Shown: positions 1 to 64,000 of the stretch, piece by piece
Layout: each line of letters starts with the position of its first letter
How positions within the stretch are numbered: position 1 is the first letter of the stretch
NCBI GenBank assembly: GCA_946699065.1
Contig: CAMPDV010001792.1
Location: forward strand, 1-64,000
Reading direction: 5' to 3'
Origin: Loxodes magnus
Lineage: Eukaryota > Ciliophora > Karyorelictea > Loxodida > Loxodidae
Length of the DNA stretch: 64,000 nt
Translations under genes and position numbers: made by a program
Notes under the pieces: model-generated
The model's database searches: none
Told to the model about the DNA's origin: nothing
What the model saw: only the letters and a program-made list of their open reading frames with translations

Positions 1-170
1 AACTTCCCGATACGATGAACTCTGAATCACTGGATATAGCCACAGATCATACATAACCTGTGTGACCACTCATGGTCTTACAGGTACCTGTCTTGACGTC
101 CTATAGTCTCACCGTATAATCATGACTTCCCGATACGATGAACTCTGAATCACTGGATATAGCCACAGAT
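1..170 (-). CDS. Partial WD40 units before the window edge, shifted frame
   Basis: One complete unit and part of another lie below the one-base gain near 171-182. They are in a different minus-strand frame from 183-10450. The complete unit has TAG in place of the Trp of WD and TGA in its GYV-x-SVA loop. Too little is visible to say whether the frame is restored further out. Confidence 0.25.
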
Positions 171-182
171 CATACAGAAACC
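171..182. other. One-base gain breaking the 123-bp phase
   Basis: The usual loop (atcatacataacctg) appears here as atcatacagaaacctg. The landmark spacing between base 64 and base 188 is 124 instead of 123. This shifts the minus-strand frame between the first units and the rest. It occurs once in the window. Confidence 0.9.
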
Positions 183-3100
183 TGTGTGACCACTCATGGT
201 CTTACAGGTACCTGTCTTGACGTCCCATAGTCTCACCGTATAATCATGACTTCCCGATACGATGAACTCTGAATCACTGGATATAGCCACAGAATATACC
301 TAATTTGTGTGACCACTCATGGTCTTACAGGTACCTGTCTTGACGTCCCATAGTCTCACCGTATAATCTGCACTTCCCGATACGATGAACTCTGAATCAC
401 TGGATATAGCCACAGCATATACCTAATTTGTGTGACCACTCATGGTCTTACAGGTACCTGTCTTGACGTCCCATAGTCTCACCGCCTAATCTGCACTTCC
501 CGATACGATGAACTCTGAATCACTGGATATAGCCACAGCATATACCTAATTTGTGTGACCACTCATGGTCTTACAGGTACCTGTCTTGACGTCCCATAGT
601 CTCACCGTATAATCATGACTTCCCGATACGATGAACTCTGAATCACTGGATATAGCCACAGCATATACCTAATTTGTGTGACCACTCATGGTCTTACAGG
701 TACCTGTCTTGACGTCCCATAGTCTCACCGTCTAATCTGCACTTCCCGATACGATGAACTCTGAATCACTGGATATAGCCACAGCATATACCTAATTTGT
801 GTGACCACTCATGGTCTTACAGGTACCTGTCTTGACGTCCCATAGTCTCACCGTATAATCATGACTTCCCGATACGATGAACTCTGAATCACTGGATATA
901 GCCACAGATCATACATAACCTGTGTGACCACTCATGGTCTTACAGGTACCTGTCTTGACGTCCCATAGTCTCACCGTATAATCATGACTTCCCGATACGA
1001 TGAACTCTGAATCACTGGATATAGCCACAGCATATACCTAATTTGTGTGACCACTCATGGTCTTACAGGTACCTGTCTTGACGTCCCATAGTCTCACCGT
1101 ATAATCATGACTTCCCGATACGATGAACTCTGAATCACTGGATATAGCCACAGATCATACATAACCTGTGTGACCACTCATGGTCTTACAGGTACCTGTC
1201 TTGACGTCCCATAGTCTCACCGTATAATCATGACTTCCCGATACGATGAACTCTGAATCACTGGATATAGCCACAGATCATACATAACCTGTGTGACCAC
1301 TCATGGTCTTACAGGTACCTGTCTTGACGTCCTATAGTCTCACCGTATAATCATGACTTCCCGATACGATGAACTCTGAATCACTGGATATAGCCACAGA
1401 TCATACATAACCTGTGTGACCACTCATGGTCTTACAGGTACCTGTCTTGACGTCCCATAGTCTCACCGTATAATCATGACTTCCCGATACGATGAACTCT
1501 GAATCACTGGATATAGCCACAGCATATACCTAATTTGTGTGACCACTCATGGTCTTACAGGTACCTGTCTTGACGTCCCATAGTCTCACCGTATAATCTG
1601 CACTTCCCGATACGATGAACTCTGAATCACTGGATATAGCCACAGCATATACCTAATTTGTGTGACCACTCATGGTCTTACAGGTACCTGTCTTGACGTC
1701 CCATAGTCTCACCGTATAATCATGACTTCCCGATACGATGAACTCTGAATCACTGGATATAGCCACAGAATATACATAACTAGTGTGACCACTCATGGTC
1801 TTACAGGTACCTGTCTTGACGTCCCATAGTCTCACCGTATAATCTGCACTTCCCGATACGATGAACTCTGAATCACTGGATATAGCCACAGCATATACCT
1901 AATTTGTGTGACCACTCATGGTCTTACAGGTACCTGTCTTGACGTCCCATAGTCTCACCGTATAATCATGACTTCCCGATACGATGAACTCTGAATCACT
2001 GGATATAGCCACAGAATATACATAACTAGTGTGACCACTCATGGTCTTACAGGTACCTGTCTTGACGTCCCATAGTCTCACCGTATAATCTGCACTTCCC
2101 GATACGATGAACTCTGAATCACTGGATATAGCCACAGCATATACCTAATTTGTGTGACCACTCATGGTCTTACAGGTACCTGTCTTGACGTCCCATAGTC
2201 TCACCGTATAATCATGACTTCCCGATACGATGAACTCTGAATCACTGGATATAGCCACAGCATATACCTAATTTGTGTGACCACTCATGGTCTTACAGGT
2301 ACCTGTCTTGACGTCCCATAGTCTCACCGTATAATCTCCACTTCCCGATACGATGAACTCTGAATCACTGGATATAGCCACAGATCATACATAACCTGTG
2401 TGACCACTCATGGTCTTACAGGTACCTGTCTTGACGTCCCATAGTCTCACCGTATAATCATGACTTCCCGATACGATGAACTCTGAATCACTGGATATAG
2501 CCACAGCATATACCTAATTTGTGTGACCACTCATGGTCTTACAGGTACCTGTCTTGACGTCCCATAGTCTCACCGTATAATCATGACTTCCCGATACGAT
2601 GAACTCTGAATCACTGGATATAGCCACAGAATATACATAACTAGTGTGACCACTCATGGTCTTACAGGTACCTGTCTTGACGTCCCATAGTCTCACCGTA
2701 TAATCTGCACTTCCCGATACGATGAACTCTGAATCACTGGATATAGCCACAGCATATACCTAATTTGTGTGACCACTCATGGTCTTACAGGTACCTGTCT
2801 TGACGTCCCATAGTCTCACCGTATAATCATGACTTCCCGATACGATGAACTCTGAATCACTGGATATAGCCACAGAATATACAACACTAGTGTGACCACT
2901 CATGGTCTTACAGGTACCTGTCTTGACGTCCCATAGTCTCACCGTATAATCATGACTTCCCGATACGATGAACTCTGAATCACTGGATATAGCCACAGCA
3001 TATACCTAATTTGTGTGACCACTCATGGTCTTACAGGTACCTGTCTTGACGTCCCATAGTCTCACCGTATAATCTGCACTTCCCGATACGATGAACTCTG

Positions 3101-6100
3101 AATCACTGGATATAGCCACAGCATATACCTAATTTGTGTGACCACTCATGGTCTTACAGGTACCTGTCTTGACGTCCCATAGTCTCACCGTATAATCATG
3201 ACTTCCCGATACGATGAACTCTGAATCACTGGATATAGCCACAGATCATACATAACCTGTGTGACCACTCATGGTCTTACAGGTACCTGTCTTGACGTCC
3301 CATAGTCTCACCGTATAATCATGACTTCCCGATACGATGAACTCTGAATCACTGGATATAGCCACAGATCATACATAACCTGTGTGACCACTCATGGTCT
3401 TACAGGTACCTGTCTTGACGTCCTATAGTCTCACCGTATAATCATGACTTCCCGATACGATGAACTCTGAATCACTGGATATAGCCACAGATCATACATA
3501 ACCTGTGTGACCACTCATGGTCTTACAGGTACCTGTCTTGACGTCCCATAGTCTCACCGTATAATCATGACTTCCCGATACGATGAACTCTGAATCACTG
3601 GATATAACCACAGAATATACATAACCTGTGTGACCACTCATGGTCTTACAGGTACCTGTCTTGACGTCCCATAGTCTCACCGTATAATCATGACTTCCCG
3701 ATACGATGAACTCTGAATCACTGGATATAGCCACAGAATATACATAACTAGTGTGACCACTCATGGTCTTACAGGTACCTGTCTTGACGTCCCATAGTCT
3801 CACCGTATAATCTGCACTTCCCGATACGATGAACTCTGAATCACTGGATATAGCCACAGCATATACCTAATTTGTGTGACCACTCATGGTCTTACAGGTA
3901 CCTGTCTTGACGTCCCATAGTCTCACCGTATAATCATGACTTCCCGATACGATGAACTCTGAATCACTGGATATAGCCACAGAATATACATAACTAGTGT
4001 GACCACTCATGGTCTTACAGGTACCTGTCTTGACGTCCCATAGTCTCACCGTATAATCTGCACTTCCCGATACGATGAACTCTGAATCACTGGATATAGC
4101 CACAGCATATACCTAATTTGTGTGACCACTCATGGTCTTACAGGTACCTGTCTTGACGTCCCATAGTCTCACCGTATAATCATGACTTCCCGATACGATG
4201 AACTCTGAATCACTGGATATAGCCACAGCATATACCTAATTTGTGTGACCACTCATGGTCTTACAGGTACCTGTCTTGACGTCCCATAGTCTCACCGTAT
4301 AATCTCCACTTCCCGATACGATGAACTCTGAATCACTGGATATAGCCACAGAATATACATAACTAGTGTGACCACTCATGGTCTTACAGGTACCTGTCTT
4401 GACGTCCCATAGTCTCACCGTATAATCTGCACTTCCCGATACGATGAACTCTGAATCACTGGATATAGCCACAGCATATACCTAATTTGTGTGACCACTC
4501 ATGGTCTTACAGGTACCTGTCTTGACGTCCCATAGTCTCACCGTATAATCATGACTTCCCGATACGATGAACTCTGAATCACTGGATATAGCCACAGCAT
4601 ATACCTAATTTGTGTGACCACTCATGGTCTTACAGGTACCTGTCTTGACGTCCCATAGTCTCACCGTATAATCTCCACTTCCCGATACGATGAACTCTGA
4701 ATCACTGGATATAGCCACAGATCATACATAACCTGTGTGACCACTCATGGTCTTACAGGTACCTGTCTTGACGTCCCATAGTCTCACCGTATAATCTGCA
4801 CTTCCCGATACGATGAACTCTGAATCACTGGATATAGCCACAGCATATACCTAATTTGTGTGACCACTCATGGTCTTACAGGTACCTGTCTTGACGTCCC
4901 ATAGTCTCACCGTATAATCATGACTTCCCGATACGATGAACTCTGAATCACTGGATATAGCCACAGAATATACATAACTAGTGTGACCACTCATGGTCTT
5001 ACAGGTACCTGTCTTGACGTCCCATAGTCTCACCGTATAATCTGCACTTCCCGATACGATGAACTCTGAATCACTGGATATAGCCACAGCATATACCTAA
5101 TTTGTGTGACCACTCATGGTCTTACAGGTACCTGTCTTGACGTCCCATAGTCTCACCGTATAATCATGACTTCCCGATACGATGAACTCTGAATCACTGG
5201 ATATAGCCACAGAATATACAACACTAGTGTGACCACTCATGGTCTTACAGGTACCTGTCTTGACGTCCCATAGTCTCACCGTATAATCATGACTTCCCGA
5301 TACGATGAACTCTGAATCACTGGATATAGCCACAGCATATACCTAATTTGTGTGACCACTCATGGTCTTACAGGTACCTGTCTTGACGTCCCATAGTCTC
5401 ACCGTATAATCTGCACTTCCCGATACGATGAACTCTGAATCACTGGATATAGCCACAGCATATACCTAATTTGTGTGACCACTCATGGTCTTACAGGTAC
5501 CTGTCTTGACGTCCCATAGTCTCACCGTATAATCTGCACTTCCCGATACGATGAACTCTGAATCACTGGATATAGCCACAGATCATACATAACCTGTGTG
5601 ACCACTCATGGTCTTACAGGTACCTGTCTTGACGTCCCATAGTCTCACCGTATAATCATGACTTCCCGATACGATGAACTCTGAATCACTGGATATAGCC
5701 ACAGATCATACATAACCTGTGTGACCACTCATGGTCTTACAGGTACCTGTCTTGACGTCCTATAGTCTCACCGTATAATCATGACTTCCCGATACGATGA
5801 ACTCTGAATCACTGGATATAGCCACAGATCATACATAACCTGTGTGACCACTCATGGTCTTACAGGTACCTGTCTTGACGTCCCATAGTCTCACCGTATA
5901 ATCATGACTTCCCGATACGATGAACTCTGAATCACTGGATATAACCACAGAATATACATAACCTGTGTGACCACTCATGGTCTTACAGGTACCTGTCTTG
6001 ACGTCCCATAGTCTCACCGTATAATCATGACTTCCCGATACGATGAACTCTGAATCACTGGATATAGCCACAGAATATACATAACTAGTGTGACCACTCA

Positions 6101-9100
6101 TGGTCTTACAGGTACCTGTCTTGACGTCCCATAGTCTCACCGTATAATCTGCACTTCCCGATACGATGAACTCTGAATCACTGGATATAGCCACAGCATA
6201 TACCTAATTTGTGTGACCACTCATGGTCTTACAGGTACCTGTCTTGACGTCCCATAGTCTCACCGTATAATCATGACTTCCCGATACGATGAACTCTGAA
6301 TCACTGGATATAGCCACAGAATATACATAACTAGTGTGACCACTCATGGTCTTACAGGTACCTGTCTTGACGTCCCATAGTCTCACCGTATAATCATGAC
6401 TTCCCGATACGATGAACTCTGAATCACTGGATATAGCCACAGCATATACCTAATTTGTGTGACCACTCATGGTCTTACAGGTACCTGTCTTGACGTCCCA
6501 TAGTCTCACCGTATAATCATGACTTCCCGATACGATGAACTCTGAATCACTGGATATAGCCACAGCATATACCTAATTTGTGTGACCACTCATGGTCTTA
6601 CAGGTACCTGTCTTGACGTCCCATAGTCTCACCGTATAATCTCCACTTCCCGATACGATGAACTCTGAATCACTGGATATAGCCACAGATCATACATAAC
6701 CTGTGTGACCACTCATGGTCTTACAGGTACCTGTCTTGACGTCCCATAGTCTCACCGTATAATCATGACTTCCCGATACGATGAACTCTGAATCACTGGA
6801 TATAGCCACAGATCATACATAACCTGTGTGACCACTCATGGTCTTACAGGTACCTGTCTTGACGTCCCATAGTCTCACCGTATAATCATGACTTCCCGAT
6901 ACGATGAACTCTGAATCACTGGATATAGCCACAGAATATACATTACTAGTGTGACCACTCATGGTCTTACAGGTACCTGTCTTGACGTCCCATAGTCTCA
7001 CCGTATAATCTCCACTTCCCGATACGATGAACTCTGAATCACTGGATATAGCCACAGCATATACCTAATTTGTGTGACCACTCATGGTCTTACAGGTACC
7101 TGTCTTGACGTCCCATAGTCTCACCGTATAATCCTAACTTCCCGATACGATGAACTCTGAATCACTGGATATAGCCACAGCATATACAACACTAGTGTGA
7201 CCACTCATGGTCTTACAGGTACCTGTCTTGACGTCCCATAGTCTCACCGTATAATCTCCACTTCCCGATACGATGAACTCTGAATCACTGGATATAGCCA
7301 CAGCATATACCTAATTTGTGTGACCACTCATGGTCTTACAGGTACCTGTCTTGACGTCCCATAGTCTCACCGTATAATCATGACTTCCCGATACGATGAA
7401 CTCTGAATCACTGGATATAGCCACAGCATATACCTAATTTGTGTGACCACTCATGGTCTTACAGGTACCTGTCTTGACGTCCCATAGTCTCACCGCCTAA
7501 TCTGCACTTCCCGATACGATGAACTCTGAATCACTGGATATAGCCACAGATCATACATAACCTGTGTGACCACTCATGGTCTTACAGGTACCTGTCTTGA
7601 CGTCCCATAGTCTCACCGTATAATCATGACTTCCCGATACGATGAACTCTGAATCACTGGATATAGCCACAGCATATACCTAATTTGTGTGACCACTCAT
7701 GGTCTTACAGGTACCTGTCTTGACGTCCCATAGTCTCACCGTCTAATCTGCACTTCCCGATACGATGAACTCTGAATCACTGGATATAGCCACAGATCAT
7801 ACATAACCTGTGTGACCACTCATGATCTTACAGGTACCTGTCTTGACGTCCCATAGTCTCACCGTATAATCATGACTTCCCGATACGATGAACTCTGAAT
7901 CACTGGATATAGCCACAGATCATACATAACCTGTGTGACCACTCATGGTCTTACAGGTACCTGTCTTGACGTCCCATAGTCTCACCGTATAATCTGCACT
8001 TCCCGATACGATGAACTCTGAATCACTGGATATAGCCACAGCATATACCTAATTTGTGTGACCACTCATGGTCTTACAGGTACCTGTCTTGACGTCCCAT
8101 AGTCTCACCGTATAATCTCCACTTCCCGATACGATGAACTCTGAATCACTGGATATAGCCACAGATCATACATAACCTGTGTGACCACTCATGGTCTTAC
8201 AGGTACCTGTCTTGACGTCCCATAGTCTCACCGTATAATCTGCACTTCCCGATACGATGAACTCTGAATCACTGGATATAGCCACAGCATATACCTAATT
8301 TGTGTGACCACTCATGGTCTTACAGGTACCTGTCTTGACGTCCCATAGTCTCACCGTATAATCATGACTTCCCGATACGATGAACTCTGAATCACTGGAT
8401 ATAGCCACAGAATATACATAACTAGTGTGACCACTCATGGTCTTACAGGTACCTGTCTTGACGTCCCATAGTCTCACCGTATAATCTGCACTTCCCGATA
8501 CGATGAACTCTGAATCACTGGATATAGCCACAGCATATACCTAATTTGTGTGACCACTCATGGTCTTACAGGTACCTGTCTTGACGTCCCATAGTCTCAC
8601 CGTATAATCATGACTTCCCGATACGATGAACTCTGAATCACTGGATATAGCCACAGCATATACCTAATTTGTGTGACCACTCATGGTCTTACAGGTACCT
8701 GTCTTGACGTCCCATAGTCTCACCGTATAATCTCCACTTCCCGATACGATGAACTCTGAATCACTGGATATAGCCACAGATCATACATAACCTGTGTGAC
8801 CACTCATGGTCTTACAGGTACCTGTCTTGACGTCCCATAGTCTCACCGTATAATCATGACTTCCCGATACGATGAACTCTGAATCACTGGATATAGCCAC
8901 AGATCATACATAACCTGTGTGACCACTCATGGTCTTACAGGTACCTGTCTTGACGTCCCATAGTCTCACCGTATAATCATGACTTCCCGATACGATGAAC
9001 TCTGAATCACTGGATATAGCCACAGCATATACCTAATTTGTGTGACCACTCATGGTCTTACAGGTACCTGTCTTGACGTCCCATAGTCTCACCGTCTAAT

Positions 9101-10450
9101 CCTAACTTCCCGATACGATGAACTCTGAATCACTGGATATAGCCACAGCATATACAACACTAGTGTGACCACTCATGGTCTTACAGGTACCTGTCTTGAC
9201 GTCCCATAGTCTCACCGTATAATCATGACTTCCCGATACGATGAACTCTGAATCACTGGATATAGCCACAGCATATACCTAATTTGTGTGACCACTCATG
9301 GTCTTACAGGTACCTGTCTTGACGTCCCATAGTCTCACCGCCTAATCTGCACTTCCCGATACGATGAACTCTGAATCACTGGATATAGCCACAGCATATA
9401 CCTAATTTGTGTGACCACTCATGGTCTTACAGGTACCTGTCTTGACGTCCCATAGTCTCACCGCCTAATCTGCACTTCCCGATACGATGAACTCTGAATC
9501 ACTGGATATAGCCACAGATCATACATAACCTGTGTGACCACTCATGGTCTTACAGGTACCTGTCTTGACGTCCCATAGTCTCACCGTATAATCATGACTT
9601 CCCGATACGATGAACTCTGAATCACTGGATATAGCCACAGCATATACCTAATTTGTGTGACCACTCATGGTCTTACAGGTACCTGTCTTGACGTCCCATA
9701 GTCTCACCGTCTAATCTGCACTTCCCGATACGATGAACTCTGAATCACTGGATATAGCCACAGATCATACATAACCTGTGTGACCACTCATGATCTTACA
9801 GGTACCTGTCTTGACGTCCCATAGTCTCACCGTATAATCATGACTTCCCGATACGATGAACTCTGAATCACTGGATATAGCCACAGATCATACATAACCT
9901 GTGTGACCACTCATGGTCTTACAGGTACCTGTCTTGACGTCCCATAGTCTCACCGTCTAATCTGCACTTCCCGATACGATGAACTCTGAATCACTGGATA
10001 TAGCCCCAGATCATACATAACCTGTGTGACCACTCATGGTCTTACAGGTACCTGTCTTGACGTCCTATAGTCTCACCGTATAATCATGACTTCCCGATAC
10101 GATGAACTCTGAATCACTGGATATAGCCACAGATCATACATAACCTGTGTGACCACTCATGGTCTTACAGGTACCTGTCTTGACGTCCCATAGTCTCACC
10201 GTATAATCTCCACTTCCCGATACGATGAACTCTGAATCACTGGATATAGCCACAGAATATACATTACTAGTGTGACCACTCATGGTCTTACAGGTACCTG
10301 TCTTGACGTCCCATAGTCTCACCGTATAATCTGCACTTCCCGATACGATGAACTCTGAATCACTGGATATAGCCACAGCATATACATAATTTGTGTGACC
10401 ACTCATGGTCTTACAGGTACCTGTCTTGACGTCCCATAGTCTCACCGTAT
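183..10450 (-). CDS. Frame-continuous WD40 block, low-coordinate (C-terminal-side) part
   Basis: About 10.3 kb, 83 to 84 blades, in one minus-strand frame that differs from the central block by the one-base loss near 10451-10457. If the array is one gene read on the minus strand, this is downstream of the central block, and that change puts it out of frame with it. Dominant loops are TN-TAG-VYAV, GYV-TGA-SVA and SYVYSV. Codon 24 is mostly His or Ala, with Gly (GGA) in scattered units from about 2.3 kb on. Lys at codon 26 (the VDK units common further along) is absent. The 19-unit tandem duplication at 2.0-6.7 kb lies here. Open under the standard code only for 78 to 121 codons at a time. Coding status carries the same doubt as the central block. 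Confidence 0.35.
2001..6674. repeat. 19-unit higher-order repeat, two tandem copies (2337 bp each)
   Basis: The order of unit types at about 2001-4337 recurs at 4338-6674 with a 2337-bp offset (19 x 123). Shared rare markers include the SVVYSV loop (2876 and 5213), the TAG-31 unit (3368 and 5705), the Ala to Val change giving SVVISS (near 3606 and 5943), and the order of His, Ala and Gly at codon 24. Only a few units differ, by His/Ala or His/Gly swaps at codon 24. The match ends at about 6.68 kb. This is a recent tandem duplication from unequal exchange. Confidence 0.85.
7390..9958. repeat. 16-unit-offset duplication (7390-7990 and 9358-9958)
   Basis: Five to six successive units match at an offset of 1968 bp (16 x 123). 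They share the rare gcctaat variant (codon 26 TAG with Thr to Ala at 27), a TAG-26 unit and an Ile-40 unit in the same order. Both segments are preceded by the uncommon SVVYAV loop (about 7181 and 9149). Confidence 0.75.
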
Positions 10451-10457
10451 AATCTAA
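10451..10457. other. One-base loss breaking the 123-bp phase
   Basis: Codon 24/25 reads ataatctaactt here, where units with TAG at codon 24 have ataatcctaactt. One C is missing, so minus-strand translation coming from higher coordinates leaves the WD40 frame. The frame phase of all blades below about 10.45 kb differs by one from those above. Confidence 0.9.
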
Positions 10458-60560
<50,103 letters not shown>

Positions 60561-60570
60561 GCAGATATAC
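60561..60570. other. Two-base gain breaking the 123-bp phase
   Basis: The loop reads cagcagatatacattac, which looks like a hybrid of the cagcagatac and cagaatatac loop types. Landmarks at 60457 and 60582 are 125 apart. Minus-strand translation from higher coordinates passes into a wrong frame here and stops near 60502. Confidence 0.9.

Positions 60571-64000
<3,430 letters not shown>

Overview
The whole 64 kb window is one uninterrupted tandem array of a 123-bp unit, about 520 copies, with no unique sequence at either edge. Read on the minus strand, each unit is exactly one 41-residue WD40 blade: GHT, then V-x-x-[14 protein letters not shown], a D-x-T-VRLWD segment and [10 protein letters not shown] see no other gene, RNA gene, mobile element or CRISPR array. 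The array starts before base 1 and continues past base 64000, so its true length, promoter and partner domains are unknown.

Layout. The unit spacing is a strict 123 bp except at four places: a +1 change near 171-182, a -1 change near 10451-10457, a self-compensating pair near 60436-60451, and a +2 change near 60561-60570. These divide the minus-strand frame into one large block of about 50.1 kb (10458-60560), one of about 10.3 kb (183-10450) and two end pieces. Within the array, recent segmental duplications are layered as higher-order repeats: 19 units at 2.0-6.7 kb; 16-, 22- and 33-unit offsets at 18-24 kb; 29-, 51-, 53-, 62- and 77-unit offsets at 25-46 kb; 16/15 units at 48-51 kb; 3 units at 51.6 kb; 11 units at 52.7-55.2 kb; and 4 units at 62.8-64 kb. 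Many rare variants are confined to one stretch, which points to local spread by unequal exchange or gene conversion.

The central puzzle is the stop codons. Under the standard code the frame is closed every few units by TAG or TGA, and the longest open stretch is only 170 codons (49622-50134). The stops are not scattered. In 41-residue numbering (Ser-Gly-His-Thr = 1-4), TAG occurs at codons 6, 24, 26 and 31, TGA occurs at codon 8 (once at 24), and I noticed no in-frame TAA. Codons 5, 6, 8, 24 and 26 are also where nearly all amino-acid variation lies (9 also varies), and they coincide with the hypervariable WD40 positions of the fungal HET-D/HET-E (HNWD/NWD) self/non-self recognition receptors. 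Synonymous sites hardly vary. Two readings are possible. (1) A giant coding region in an organism that reads TAG as Gln or Tyr and TGA as Trp or similar. (2) A WD40-derived satellite or decayed giant gene in a standard-code genome. The sequence alone does not settle this. Confinement of stops to binding-surface codons favours the first; TAG at the structural Trp of the WD dipeptide and the three uncompensated frame changes favour the second.

The organism cannot be named. The array size and repeat purity suggest a eukaryote assembled from long reads. If the stops are sense codons, a ciliate-like or other code-variant protist is the obvious candidate, although the moderate GC content of the unit (roughly 45 percent) is not typical of ciliates.
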